Under the pieces are notes generated by a model. That model saw only the letters and a list, made by a program, of their open reading frames with translations, was not told the DNA's origin and did no database searches. From Companilactobacillus bobalius (GTDB taxonomy: Bacteria; Bacillota; Bacilli; Lactobacillales; Lactobacillaceae), in assembly GCF_009764355.1 (NCBI RefSeq), contig NZ_LNUA01000033.1, forward strand, positions 62,001 to 126,000: a DNA stretch of 64,000 nucleotides. Reading direction: 5' to 3'. Of the stretch, positions 53,613 to 62,846 are shown piece by piece (within the stretch, counting starts at the first letter, position 1; each line of letters starts with the position of its first letter). The translations under genes and the position numbers were made by a program.

Positions 53613-54454
53613 GAGAAAAAATCCTCCTCTTCTTGTTCCTCAGCTGTTTCGTTGTTAGAAGCCCCAGTTCCGGCAGCAGCCACTGGTCTCTTCTCTAATT
53701 CTTTTTGTTTGTTCTCCATATCTAATAATTGTTTGTCTTTGAAACTAATTACTAGAACTAAGATGATACCTAAAGCTGCAACAGCAACGGATGGTAAATT
53801 GAGGTAAGCAACCATAATAAAGCCTAAGAAGAAGTATGGAGCTAACTTCTTACTCCAAAGCATTCTCATCAAAATAGCGAATCCGACAGCTGGTAATAGT
53901 CCCCCAGTAGCTGAAAGTCCAGCCATCAAATTATCAGGAATACTATTGATCATATGTTGAACTGGTTTTGCTCCTTCAAGAACACTGAAAAATGTAATTA
54001 GTGAGAATACAAAGTAATTAATAAACCACATTGAATAATGCATGATTGCCATAGCACGAGGATTGTTATCCTTAGCATATTTATCAACAAGTGGTGCGAA
54101 TAAGTTCATTACGACGTTCTTCATAAACATAGAAATAAAAGCGGCTAAAACTCCAATAGGCACAGCCAATGCCAAGGCAGCTTTTTCATTAACATTCAAT
54201 ACAATTGAGAATGTTGTGGCTAAAACTGTAGCGGTAACTGGTTCGGCTGATAAAGCACCACCGATATCAACAGCTCCCATGAAGATAGCTTCCAGTGAAG
54301 CCCCCATGATAATTCCGGCACGCATATCTCCAAAAATAATACCGGCAATACATCCAACAACAAGTGGACGTTCAATCATTGTTTGACCGAATAGCCAATT
54401 TCCACCGTAACAAACGAAAACGGTCAAAGCGGCTAAAAACGCTTCTCTATACAT
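53609..54454 (-). CDS. Mannose-family PTS component IIC
   Basis: A 281-residue EIIC subunit with multiple membrane helices (GCIAGIIFGDMRAGIIMGASLEAIFMGAVDIGGALSAEP). It ends in an unusually long hydrophilic, acidic cytoplasmic tail (after about residue 245, ending EEQEEEDFFS). Between IIB and IID in the operon. Confidence 0.94.
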   Translation of the reverse strand: MYREAFLAALTVFVCYGGNWLFGQTMIERPLVVGCIAGIIFGDMRAGIIMGASLEAIFMGAVDIGGALSAEPVTATVLATTFSIVLNVNEKAALALAVPIGVLAAFISMFMKNVVMNLFAPLVDKYAKDNNPRAMAIMHYSMWFINYFVFSLITFFSVLEGAKPVQHMINSIPDNLMAGLSATGGLLPAVGFAILMRMLWSKKLAPYFFLGFIMVAYLNLPSVAVAALGIILVLVISFKDKQLLDMENKQKELEKRPVAAAGTGASNNETAEEQEEEDFFS

Positions 54455-54474
54455 AATTATTTCCCCCTCAGGCC

Positions 54475-54969
54475 TTATTTATTTTTAAGCATTGAAGCAA
54501 TTGAAGACTTAGGATTACTTGGAACAACTTGTTGAAAGACTGGAACATCTAATTTAGTTAATTCTTTCAAAGCTGCCAATTCCTTGTCACTTAACATCAA
54601 CGTACTACCAACTTGATGAGTTTCACCTTCTGATTTATCAGCGAAACGACCAACGTTTGCTACATTAATACCATCAATATCAGAAACATTTTGAGCAATC
54701 TTCAAGGCATCGGCTACGTTGTTAGTTAAAGCAAACATACGCATTCCTTTACCCTTGGGATTGTTGAAAACTTTAATGGCATCATCAACTGATCTAATCA
54801 AAAGTTTTTTACCTGTTGGTGTAGCCATCTTCAAAGTCATTTGAACCATTTCGTTACTAGCTGCATTGTCGTTAGCAACGACGATTCCTGGTGTATCCAA
54901 TTCTTTAGTCCAAACTAGGGCTACCTGTCCGTGAATTAAACGATCATCTACTCTTAATTGTGCAATCAT
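54475..54969 (-). CDS. Mannose-family PTS component IIB
   Basis: 164 residues; phosphorylated His13 lies in RVDDRLIHGQVALVW. It passes the phosphate from IIA to the incoming sugar. ATG 54969 follows GGAGGAAG; the longer frame to 54984 includes that site. Confidence 0.94.
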   Translation of the reverse strand: MIAQLRVDDRLIHGQVALVWTKELDTPGIVVANDNAASNEMVQMTLKMATPTGKKLLIRSVDDAIKVFNNPKGKGMRMFALTNNVADALKIAQNVSDIDGINVANVGRFADKSEGETHQVGSTLMLSDKELAALKELTKLDVPVFQQVVPSNPKSSIASMLKNK

Positions 54970-54984
54970 AATTTCTTCCTCCAA

Positions 54985-55398
54985 TTATTCTAAAAAACTG
55001 TCATCTGATAAATCTGTATCATCTTTTGGTTCTTCAACTAACTGTACTTGGCTAGCTGCAATCAATTCTTCCAGTTTTGTTTTGGTTATTGCCTCATTTT
55101 CCAAAACGACTGACAAAACAATTGGTAAATTTGTGCCAGTAATCACAAAAACATTTTCGTGGTCAGCAACTTCAAGCATGACCTTTTGATTTACACTTCC
55201 TCCAAATAAATCAGTGAAAATAATTCCCGTTTGACCATCTAGCCCGTCAATGAACTTTTTAATATCTGGTACATAGTCATGATCATCAACATAAGCATCG
55301 ATTACTGTGACCTTATTTCCCATACCTGTTAATATTTCCAATGAACTCTGAACGCCACTGGCTAAATGACCATGACTCGCGATTAAAATTTTATTCAT
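54985..55398 (-). CDS. Mannose-family PTS component IIA
   Basis: 137 residues; phospho-His10 lies in ILIASHGHLASGVQSSLEIL, with the TDLFGGS loop near residue 63. Coded separately from IIB, unlike fused ManX/ManL. It is the first gene behind the sigma-54 promoter. Acidic C-terminal tail. Confidence 0.93.
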   Translation of the reverse strand: MNKILIASHGHLASGVQSSLEILTGMGNKVTVIDAYVDDHDYVPDIKKFIDGLDGQTGIIFTDLFGGSVNQKVMLEVADHENVFVITGTNLPIVLSVVLENEAITKTKLEELIAASQVQLVEEPKDDTDLSDDSFLE

Positions 55399-55435
55399 AT
55401 CCCCTTACTCCTTGCATTGTCTTCACCTTTATATA

Positions 55436-55452
55436 AGCAAGTTTCATGCCAA
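55436..55452 (-). promoter_or_regulatory. Sigma-54 (-24/-12) promoter of the PTS operon
   Basis: TTGGCATGAAACTTGCT on the minus strand matches the sigma-54 consensus TTGGCAC-N5-TTGCT at all but one position, with GG and GC in the exact spacing. It lies 38 bp upstream of the IIA start and is paired with a sigma-54 activator coded directly upstream. Confidence 0.92.
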
Positions 55453-55477
55453 CTTTTAAAAAGCCTATTCTGACGAC

Positions 55478-55524
55478 AAAAAGAGAGCTAGTGTTTAACG
55501 TTAAACACTAGCTCTCTTTTATTT
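55478..55524 (-). terminator. Terminator of levR
   Basis: A long perfect palindrome (AAAAGAGAGCTAGTGTTTAA and its complement) with T-runs, between levR and the sigma-54 promoter. Confidence 0.85.
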
Positions 55525-55530
55525 TGAACA

Positions 55531-58104
55531 CTAAAACAGTTGCTTGAACACTTCATACATCAGTGATAATTCATAGTCATTAACTTCCACATTGTACTTT
55601 AATTCCAAAGGTTGGAAGATACTCTTGGAAATCGAAATAAACTCTTGTTCATCTTCAGTTGGTTTAATCTCTGGCATTTTTTGTGATTTACGAATCATTA
55701 AACGTTCGATCATCAAAGCAATATGCATATAAAGATTAAGTTTAACTTTCCCATCCAATTTAAGATTGTAGTAACTCTCATACTTATAAATTACTGTTTC
55801 AACTTCTTTGATGATGATCTTAGGATTCAAGAAACTCAAACGCTCACTGACTCCTTCAATCGAGAAGAAACGTAATAACTCCTGATTCAAATCATCAATC
55901 GCATCGGCTTTTAAATAAGGCGTCAATAATTTAGTCAACTTCTGTTCACCTTTAGCATCCAACAAATCATAAATATTGATATTAGGAATAATGAAATCAT
56001 CCGGCAAACTAGTCGTTGTCAAAACAAACAGAGTCGTATCAAAATAATGATTGTCATTTTGATGGATATTCTTCTTCAAATCGTAGTAATCAAGCGTATT
56101 GATTTGAATGTCCTTGGGAAAATAAGGCAACATTGTCTCTTTGATTTTCTCCGATATTCCCAAACCAGAGATACAAGAAATGATAATGTTCTTCTTATTC
56201 GAATAGCCAGAATAATACTGACTATGAATCTCGTATTCATTTTCAGCGGCGGCCGCGATTGCTTTAAATTTTTCCTTACTTTGAATTTTCAAAGCCACAT
56301 CCAAAGCTGTTGCTGTGGTTAGATTATCAACCACCAATAAATCACCATTAAGATGATTCTTAATTTCCGAATAAAGCTGATTGAGTGAACCCATATCAAC
56401 AATCATCACTGTACCGTTCGAAGTATCGTAAGAATCGAACAACGTCTTAGTTTTCTGAACAATATCAGCCAATCCCGTATCGATTGGCATATCGATTGCA
56501 TCAAAAATATAATTGCCACAGAGCTGATTGACTACTGCTTGAATACTAGTAGCAGTATATTCCCCATGCGCCAATAACAAGCCTCTCAACTTTATCGATT
56601 CGTCAACGTGATCACTCAACAAAATTGACAATACAATACCTAATGAATGATACTTTGTCGTTAACCGATAATGAAGACTTCTAAAGAAACAATCAGCTAC
56701 ATGAACTGAACGTGGGCAAAGACTCTGTAATTTTTTATCAAGTTTATCCAAGTTTTCCACAGGCAAAGTAAAATTAGAACGATACAGCTTGAAAATAATT
56801 GAACTGATATCAGCAATCTCCTTAATACCAAAGCGACGTCCAATTACCTTCTCCATTTGTTTTTGAAATTTCAGAAAAGTTGGTTGATCCAATTCATTTA
56901 TTTTCACCGACTGTTCCAGCTTTTCAATATCGTGAATGGCATTCTTACTTTGAAATTGGAATGAATTAACGTCTGAAGAACTCAAATCGTTGATAATCTT
57001 CTCTATTTTCTTCTGATACGAATCACCAATCGAAACTTCGGAAAAATTATATTGATGTGTTGGATCTATATCTACGAAATTACCTGTATCGGAGGATTTC
57101 TGTTTAAGAATAACCGAATCAGATTGAATCTTAATTTCATCGTTAAGCTTTTGATCTTTATAGGCATTGGCACAACTAACTCGGATAATATTCTTCAATC
57201 TTCCAATATTTCCATCTGACTTCAAATTGATCAGTGACTCAATTACCCCATCATCAATTCTTAATGGCTTTTGCATCTTTTGTGCTTCATGATAAAAAAT
57301 AGAATAGATTAAACTTAAACGTTCATTTCTTGGTCGATTATGGTAATCCGGTAAATGAACCGCAATTGAAATTCGTCGACGGAAAGTTTCCAGTAAAACG
57401 TCGTCTGTTTTTTCCGTAGTGGCAAACAAGAAACGAACCTTTGAAGTCTTAGTCTGCTTATTTTCACCCATTCGCATGAAAGAACCACTATCGATAAAAC
57501 TGAAAAGTTTCTCCTGGTTCTCACTTGATAAGCGATGGACTTCATCGAGGAAGAGATAACCACCATCAGCTTGTTCCAACAAACCACTTTTGTCATCATT
57601 AGCACCTGTGAAGGCTCCTCGGACATATCCAAATAGAATACTCGAAAGTAATTCCGGATTATTAGCATAATCAGCACAATTCAAAGTTAGAAATGGTGCA
57701 TTGCTAGAGATTGATTTTGAAGTAACTGCATAATTATAGATTTGTTTGGCTAAGAAACTCTTTCCGACACCACTATTTCCCGTAATGATAATGCTCAATC
57801 CATTGGGCGGATAATTTACCGCTGCCTCACATTGAGAAACAACATTTTTCAAACTACCATTCGATCCGATAAAATCATTGAACGGTAAAATTTTTTTATT
57901 ATTTTTCGATTCAGTTAAATTCCACAAAACCGGCCGACCTTCTAGTTTAACTACCAATCCATCTTCTAGTAATTGATTCAAGTAATGACTAGTAACCGAA
58001 CGACTAAGATTAACCTGTTGAGATAGATCACTAGTATTAATTGGCAACGAGTGACTGTAATTCAAATCATTTAATTTCGTTAATACCTCATATTTCGATT
58101 CCAC
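55531..58104 (-). CDS. levR: LevR-type sigma-54-dependent PTS regulator
   Basis: 857 residues. Order: N-terminal winged helix (about 5-60); AAA+ domain with Walker A GNSGVGKS (109-116), the sigma-54 contact loop GAFTGA (163-168) and LDEVH; first PRD (about 370-490); EIIA-Man-like domain with His513 (LLLAHGEYTATS); an EIIB-like segment (IIISCISGLGISEK); second PRD to the end. It activates the adjacent PTS operon when its PTS-controlled His sites allow. I chose GTG 58104, seven bases after GGGGGG; ATG 58119 lacks a ribosome site. Confidence 0.93.
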   Translation of the reverse strand: MESKYEVLTKLNDLNYSHSLPINTSDLSQQVNLSRSVTSHYLNQLLEDGLVVKLEGRPVLWNLTESKNNKKILPFNDFIGSNGSLKNVVSQCEAAVNYPPNGLSIIITGNSGVGKSFLAKQIYNYAVTSKSISSNAPFLTLNCADYANNPELLSSILFGYVRGAFTGANDDKSGLLEQADGGYLFLDEVHRLSSENQEKLFSFIDSGSFMRMGENKQTKTSKVRFLFATTEKTDDVLLETFRRRISIAVHLPDYHNRPRNERLSLIYSIFYHEAQKMQKPLRIDDGVIESLINLKSDGNIGRLKNIIRVSCANAYKDQKLNDEIKIQSDSVILKQKSSDTGNFVDIDPTHQYNFSEVSIGDSYQKKIEKIINDLSSSDVNSFQFQSKNAIHDIEKLEQSVKINELDQPTFLKFQKQMEKVIGRRFGIKEIADISSIIFKLYRSNFTLPVENLDKLDKKLQSLCPRSVHVADCFFRSLHYRLTTKYHSLGIVLSILLSDHVDESIKLRGLLLAHGEYTATSIQAVVNQLCGNYIFDAIDMPIDTGLADIVQKTKTLFDSYDTSNGTVMIVDMGSLNQLYSEIKNHLNGDLLVVDNLTTATALDVALKIQSKEKFKAIAAAAENEYEIHSQYYSGYSNKKNIIISCISGLGISEKIKETMLPYFPKDIQINTLDYYDLKKNIHQNDNHYFDTTLFVLTTTSLPDDFIIPNINIYDLLDAKGEQKLTKLLTPYLKADAIDDLNQELLRFFSIEGVSERLSFLNPKIIIKEVETVIYKYESYYNLKLDGKVKLNLYMHIALMIERLMIRKSQKMPEIKPTEDEQEFISISKSIFQPLELKYNVEVNDYELSLMYEVFKQLF

Positions 58105-58167
58105 AATTATGCCCCCCATTGTCGATAAAATTGTTAATATATTAATTTTATAATACTGAGGAGTACA

Positions 58168-58181
58168 TGCAACCGTTTTCT
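58168..58181. promoter_or_regulatory. Candidate CcpA cre site upstream of levR
   Basis: TGCAACCGTTTTCT fits the cre pattern and overlaps a likely -35 (TTGCAT on the minus strand) upstream of a TATAAA, so CcpA binding could repress levR. Confidence 0.5.
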
Positions 58182-58191
58182 AAAAATGGCA

Positions 58192-58220
58192 TAAAAAAAG
58201 AACTCGCATATGCGAGTTCT
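58192..58220 (-). terminator. Terminator of the S-layer-like gene
   Basis: AGAACTCGCATATGCGAGTTCT is a perfect palindrome followed by seven T on the minus strand. Confidence 0.88.
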
Positions 58221-58242
58221 CTTAATATTCAATAATTAAAAA

Positions 58243-59670
58243 TTATTTGAATGAAACGCCTTCACCGGCTTGTAGCCATTCGCTAGTAGCAACACGGTAG
58301 TAAGTATTACCATCGGCACCCTTAGCAGTTCTGTCTACTCTCCATGCTGAAGGTGAGCCAAGATATTTGTTATCATAAGCCTTTCCTTCATCGTTGAACA
58401 ATGCCATGAAGTAACCCTTGGCTTTTGTCAAAGTAGCAACACCTGAAACAGTCTTGATATCTGTCAAGCCTGAACCATTGTTACTGTTGTTGTTGTCACC
58501 GTTTGAGTAAACAACATTGTCAGCATCGATCCATTCGCCAGTAGCAACACGGTATTGTTTTACACCGTCTTGGTTTGTACGAACTTTGTCAGTTCTCCAA
58601 GGTGTGTTTGCACCTAAAGCACGGTTAGCAATTGTAGCATTGTCATCGTTCTTTAGTGTGTAGTACTTGCTTGCAGATTTTGTTGTAACAACACCTGTAG
58701 TATCTGTTGTTGTCCAGTTATCAGTTGTGTTTGAAACGTTGATTGCACGAACAAATGTAAGTGTTGTGTTGTCAGTACTTGCCTTGAAGTCATAACCAGC
58801 TGATGCTTTAGCACCATTTACATATACAGTGTATGATGATGGGTCTTGTGTATAGTTACTAATAAATGTAGCTAATGATGAACCATTACCAGCAGTAAAT
58901 GAAATTGCTTGGTAATATGTTCCAGCCTTAGTAAACTTGTTGTTTACAACAGTATTAGTAGCTGAAGTAGTGTTACCATTCATAGCATCTGCATATGTGT
59001 TGTAATAGTTAGTATCTGCCTTAACAGTACCTGCAACAACACCATCACCATTTTGGTCTGTCAAATGAATGTCAGTTGTAGCTGTCAATTGTGTACTTGT
59101 TGTTGTTGAGTCCAAAGCAACTGAAACAGGTGTTGTGAACTTAGCATTAACTGTCTTCAATTCGTTAGCATTGTTGTCAGTTGTTGTTCTAGTAGCTTTA
59201 ACAGTATATGTCTTTGAAACAGCTTGATCATTCAAGTTGTTGTAGTTCAAAGTAATTGTAAATTCAACTGCTGGATATGTTTCATCAGCCAAGATCTTTG
59301 TAAGATCAGCTTGGTTAATTGATGTTGAACCATACTTAGCAGAAACAGTAACAGTAGCACCGCTACCAATTAGATCGTTCATATTTTCAAGAGTAGCAGC
59401 AGTCTTAATCAAATCAGCATTGTTAGTAGCAAAGTCTGATAACTTTTGTGAACCAAGAGTAATACTCTTGCCACCGTCAACGATACTCTTAGCAGTAACG
59501 TCAGCAAATTGGTTACCAAATGCTGTAACAGCATCATTTTGTTTTGATTGGTCTGTAGCAACTGATGTAACAGCAGCTTGTGCAGTAGTTGAAACAACAG
59601 GAGCAGCAACTGGTGCAACAGCTAGAAGTGTAGCAGCAGCGATTCCTGCATATTTAATAGATTTTTTCAA
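58243..59670 (-). CDS. S-layer-like protein with two C-terminal SLAP modules
   Basis: 475 residues. Signal peptide 1-31 (AQA cleavage). A Thr/Asn/Ala-rich beta body (about 32-340) contains the strands ATVTVSAKYGSTSINQADL and YPAVEFTITLNYNNL. Two SLAP modules (about 345-400 and 415-475) carry YRVATGEWIDADNV and YRVATSEWLQAGEGV. Size, composition and layout fit an S-layer or S-layer-associated protein held by SLAP on the wall. TTG start after GGGGAGG. A very good promoter and a hairpin at the transcript start suggest strong expression. Confidence 0.85.
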   Translation of the reverse strand: MKKSIKYAGIAAATLLAVAPVAAPVVSTTAQAAVTSVATDQSKQNDAVTAFGNQFADVTAKSIVDGGKSITLGSQKLSDFATNNADLIKTAATLENMNDLIGSGATVTVSAKYGSTSINQADLTKILADETYPAVEFTITLNYNNLNDQAVSKTYTVKATRTTTDNNANELKTVNAKFTTPVSVALDSTTTSTQLTATTDIHLTDQNGDGVVAGTVKADTNYYNTYADAMNGNTTSATNTVVNNKFTKAGTYYQAISFTAGNGSSLATFISNYTQDPSSYTVYVNGAKASAGYDFKASTDNTTLTFVRAINVSNTTDNWTTTDTTGVVTTKSASKYYTLKNDDNATIANRALGANTPWRTDKVRTNQDGVKQYRVATGEWIDADNVVYSNGDNNNSNNGSGLTDIKTVSGVATLTKAKGYFMALFNDEGKAYDNKYLGSPSAWRVDRTAKGADGNTYYRVATSEWLQAGEGVSFK

Positions 59671-59711
59671 TGTTAATCCTCCCCTGGACTACAAGAATTT
59701 ATTATTTTTAA

Positions 59712-59736
59712 TTGTCGTGGGCTATCCCACTGACAA
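59712..59736 (-). promoter_or_regulatory. Inverted repeat at the transcript start of the S-layer-like gene
   Basis: TTGTC-GTGGG and CCCAC-GACAA pair around a four-base loop with one bulge. It starts just after the -10 box, so it is either an operator or a 5' stem-loop of the mRNA. Confidence 0.65.
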
Positions 59737-59738
59737 CC

Positions 59739-59767
59739 ATTATATGAAACTCCGGCTTGTGAATCAA
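59739..59767 (-). promoter_or_regulatory. Strong vegetative promoter of the S-layer-like gene
   Basis: On the minus strand TTGATT and TATAAT are separated by exactly 17 bp, leaving a leader of about 60 nt. Confidence 0.8.
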
Positions 59768-60027
59768 CTGAAATTTAAAAAGTCACTGTTTTTGTAACAT
59801 TTCTGTATTAAATATCACGATTTTGTAACATTCCATACACATTTACAGTCAAAATCAAATTTTTTCCAAGAAAAAAACTCTAATTGTCATGTAATTAACG
59901 TTTAAACAATGACTAGATTAATTTTGTTAACCCAAAAGAGCCTACTTTTATTCTATTCTAAATAAGACGTAGGCTCAAGGTTTATACCTTAAATATTTTA
60001 ATAATTTTTACTAAAATCTGAAAAGGC

Positions 60028-60240
60028 TTAGAATACTTTGTTTTCAACACGTTCAACATATTTGGCACCAGTGATTTCTTGATAAAGTTGAATAGCACCT
60101 TTTTCAAATAGCTTACTGGCACTAATTTTGTCCATCGCTGTCTTGACTGTTTCTGGATCTAAATCAGCTTTAACATAACTCAAAACTAAATTCTTACTGT
60201 GGCCATCTGCTGTTTTAAATTTCAATTGTAATCTTTTCAT
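60028..60240 (-). CDS. DUF2922-family small protein
   Basis: 70 residues (MKRLQLKFKTADGHSKNLVLSYVKADLDPETVKTAMD). DUF2922 proteins of Firmicutes are regularly coded next to a DUF1659 gene, as here, 11 bp after it. No known function; probably cytoplasmic. Start ATG behind AGGGGCG. Confidence 0.82.
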   Translation of the reverse strand: MKRLQLKFKTADGHSKNLVLSYVKADLDPETVKTAMDKISASKLFEKGAIQLYQEITGAKYVERVENKVF

Positions 60241-60251
60241 AATTTACGCCC

Positions 60252-60455
60252 CTATTCTGCATCCATTGTATTGTGTTTAATTACTTCTGTTCCATAAAGT
60301 GCATCGCCATCTGATAGTAGAACTAGTCCTTGCGTGAGGAGATCAATTTGTTCTTGAGTTGGGTTTTCTACTATATTATTAAAGTTAATTGCTCTCTTAC
60401 CTTTTGGATACTTTTCGTTTGCCATTGTTACGACGATTGCTGTTTTCTTCCACAT
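60252..60455 (-). CDS. DUF1659-family small protein
   Basis: 67 residues (KRAINFNNIVENPTQEQIDLLTQGLVLLSDGDALYGTEVIKHN), first gene of the DUF1659-DUF2922 operon. Start ATG behind AGAGG. Function unknown in the family. Confidence 0.8.
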   Translation of the reverse strand: MWKKTAIVVTMANEKYPKGKRAINFNNIVENPTQEQIDLLTQGLVLLSDGDALYGTEVIKHNTMDAE

Positions 60456-60556
60456 TATTAATTACCTCTTTTTTATATTTTGTAAGAACTAATCGGCCGG
60501 TTTAAGTAACTTACACAGATAGTAACGGTTGAAAGTATCCAAAGCGGAAATTTTTT

Positions 60557-60583
60557 TTGAAATTTTTCTCAACATGTTATAAT
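60557..60583 (+). promoter_or_regulatory. Promoter of the TPR-like lipoprotein gene
   Basis: TTGAAA and TATAAT with a 15-bp spacer, about 30 bp upstream of the start codon. Confidence 0.5.
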
Positions 60584-60615
60584 TCAACCAGCACTTATAT
60601 GGAGGAATTTCAAAA

Positions 60616-61518
60616 ATGAAAAAAGCTTTATTACTAGCAACAACAGGGGTAGCACTATTGCTAGCTGGCTGCAGTAACGGCAACTCTTCAGCATCTAAGT
60701 CTAATAATAGTAGTGATACTTACAAGACAGAAATGACTAAAGGTAACGATGCCGTAGACGATAAAGAATATTCAAAGGCCGCTGATCACTTTGATTCAGC
60801 AATTAAGGCGAAAAAAACTGACAAAGCACATGACTCAAAGATCCAAGCTCAAAACTTGGTCAAGGCGAAGAGATTTATGAACCAACGTAAGTTTGATTCT
60901 GCCAGATCAGCTTTGAATAAGGTTACGGATCAAGATAACGGAAACAAGAAGATGGTTTCCAGAGCTAAGAAATTGACTAAACAAGTAAAGAAGATTCAAT
61001 TCAATCGTAGTAACTTCAAGGCTGATATCAAAAACGCTAAAGAATTAATCAAACAAGGTGCTAATGATCAAGCTAAAGCTTTACTAGAACAAATCACAAC
61101 ATTCAAGGGTATTAAGGGTAAGTATTATTCAGATCTTTACACACAAGCCAATACTCTGCTTAAGTCATTACCTACTGATACTAAAGATAGTACCGATACT
61201 GACAGTAATACTAATAATGATAGTTCTACAACAACTACAACTGACAACAACAATTCTACTGATAATAGTAGTGCTGACTCATCAAGCGACCAAAGCAATA
61301 ATCCAGCTGCTAAAGGTGGCGACTTCGATGTTGAAAAGAAAGAAGTCGATGGTAAAACCATTACTGATTCCGACATCGCCAAAGCTAGACAACAATTAAC
61401 TGACTCTGGTGTTAAGAACGTTGATGCCTGGAGTGACAATGATATTGTTCGTGCTATTAAGAACGCTGCTAAAGATGGACGTTCAACCGTTAAAGAATCT
61501 GATGGTAAGATTCAATAA
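60616..61518 (+). CDS. Lipoprotein with TPR-like helical region
   Basis: 300 residues. Lipobox LLAGC at about residue 19. A Lys-rich helical part (about 35-190) with TPR-like pairs (GNDAVDDKEYSKAADHFDSAIKAKKTDKAHDSKI, KRFMNQRKFDSARSALNKV), a Ser/Thr/Asp/Asn linker (about 191-232), and a compact C-terminal domain (KTITDSDIAKARQQLTDSGVKNVDAWSDNDIVRAIKNA). Anchored outside the membrane; function unknown. ATG behind GGAGG. Confidence 0.8.
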   Translation: MKKALLLATTGVALLLAGCSNGNSSASKSNNSSDTYKTEMTKGNDAVDDKEYSKAADHFDSAIKAKKTDKAHDSKIQAQNLVKAKRFMNQRKFDSARSALNKVTDQDNGNKKMVSRAKKLTKQVKKIQFNRSNFKADIKNAKELIKQGANDQAKALLEQITTFKGIKGKYYSDLYTQANTLLKSLPTDTKDSTDTDSNTNNDSSTTTTTDNNNSTDNSSADSSSDQSNNPAAKGGDFDVEKKEVDGKTITDSDIAKARQQLTDSGVKNVDAWSDNDIVRAIKNAAKDGRSTVKESDGKIQ

Positions 61519-61562
61519 AAAAGTTCTAGCACATTGATTTCCAAGAAATATGGTTATAAAAA

Positions 61563-61604
61563 AGGAGTGACACCGATATATCAAGTCGGCATCACTCTTT
61601 TTTT
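61563..61604 (+). terminator. Terminator of the TPR-like lipoprotein gene
   Basis: GGAGTGACACCGA pairs with TCGGCATCACTC followed by seven T. Confidence 0.85.
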
Positions 61605-61663
61605 CTATATATAAATTCATTTATTTCAAATATATTACAAAAATATTGAGCTAATTCTAAAGA

Positions 61664-61676
61664 AAACGTAACGTTT
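61664..61676. promoter_or_regulatory. Perfect palindrome AAACGT-A-ACGTTT upstream of SLAP gene
   Basis: A 13-bp palindrome about 90 bp upstream of the start codon and upstream of a plausible -10 (TATAGG). Position suits an activator or repressor site; identity unknown. Confidence 0.35.
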
Positions 61677-61766
61677 CTCTTAACAGTTTTTTAAACGTAT
61701 TGATTAAAATCTGATTGCATTATAGGTTTACTATGAACCGCAAAATAAGACGAGGAGGTTTAAAAG

Positions 61767-62642
61767 ATGAAAAAGAATAAAGTTCTACTCGGCTCAGCAC
61801 TGGCATTATTAATTGCCCCAACTGTTCTGTCTAATTTGTCGCCTCAAGACGTGAGTGCGGCAGAAACATCAACAGAAAGCGGATTGATTGGTACTGTTCG
61901 TCGTGGTAGCGGTATTCTGGTTAACAACCAGGGTCAAACTATTACAAGTACTTATCTTCCTAACTTCAGCTCTTGGAAACTTGGTCCTTCAACTCAAATC
62001 AATGGCATTACTTATTATCAAGTTGCTACTAACGAGTGGATTGCTGCTGATAGCATTGATATCAGTAATTCATCCCATCAAGTAACTAATCTTAGTTCAG
62101 ACACTAGCAACCAAATTGATGTTAACGCCACTAAAGTTGGAACGACAAAGTGGGCTTCTGCTGTAGTTAACAGTCAAGGCCAAGCTATTACTGGGGTAAC
62201 TTTACCAGCTGGAACTAATTGGAAACTTGGTGCATCCATAAATGTTAATGGAAATGTTTATTTGCAAGTTGCTACTAATGAATGGGTCGCTGCTAATGAC
62301 TTGAACATTCAAGTGACTGAACCTAATCAAAGTTACACTACAAATAACGCTACAACCAATGCTGCTTCAACTACCACACAACAACAGCAACCAGTAGTTG
62401 GTACTGTTGTTAATGGTCCCGCTGATTTATATGATACTTCAATGGACTCTTTCTCAGACCGTCAATTACCTGAAGGATCTAACTGGAAAATTGGCCAAAT
62501 GGTTCAAAATAAATACGGTCATACCTTCTATCAAGTATCAACTAATGAATGGGCACAAAGTTCAAATATGCATTTAAATCAAAATGACGCTGGAAATAAT
62601 GTAAGTAGTGAGCCTGAATTTGCAACATCTGTTACACAATAA
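61767..62642 (+). CDS. Secreted protein made of three SLAP modules
   Basis: 291 residues. Signal peptide about 1-31 (VSA cleavage), then three SLAP repeats of about 65-75 residues, each with a YxQV(A/S)TNEW core (YYQVATNEWIAADSI, YLQVATNEWVAANDL, FYQVSTNEWAQSSNM). Short Thr/Asn/Gln linkers separate them. Nothing but anchoring modules is present, so it may be a structural wall coat component or accessory S-layer protein. ATG behind GAGGAGG. Confidence 0.85.
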   Translation: MKKNKVLLGSALALLIAPTVLSNLSPQDVSAAETSTESGLIGTVRRGSGILVNNQGQTITSTYLPNFSSWKLGPSTQINGITYYQVATNEWIAADSIDISNSSHQVTNLSSDTSNQIDVNATKVGTTKWASAVVNSQGQAITGVTLPAGTNWKLGASINVNGNVYLQVATNEWVAANDLNIQVTEPNQSYTTNNATTNAASTTTQQQQPVVGTVVNGPADLYDTSMDSFSDRQLPEGSNWKIGQMVQNKYGHTFYQVSTNEWAQSSNMHLNQNDAGNNVSSEPEFATSVTQ

Positions 62643-62775
62643 TCGGAACAATTATATTAATATTTGTATATTTCACATTTTCTTCACATTTATAATCTAA
62701 TATAGTACTTGGTAAACAAGAATATTGGATACTAACTTATAATATAAACTAAATATAATTACCTCCCTGATATAG

Positions 62776-62807
62776 TGGGCCTCCAAAAGAATGGAGGCCC
62801 TTTTTTT
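62776..62807 (+). terminator. Terminator of the triple-SLAP gene
   Basis: GGGCCTCCA pairs with TGGAGGCCC followed by seven T. Confidence 0.9.
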
Positions 62808-62846
62808 GCGTACAGAATTAATAATTTTTGATTTGATATTGCTAAT

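Larger units (their letters stand above)
59671..60027. other. Promoter region of the S-layer-like gene, no further gene
   Basis: 357 bp. Contains the promoter at 59739-59767, an inverted repeat at 59712-59736, several TGTAAC motifs (59790-59830) resembling WalR half-sites, and a weak terminator of the DUF2922 gene near 59938-59976 (GAGCCTAC / GTAGGCTC). Confidence 0.65.
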
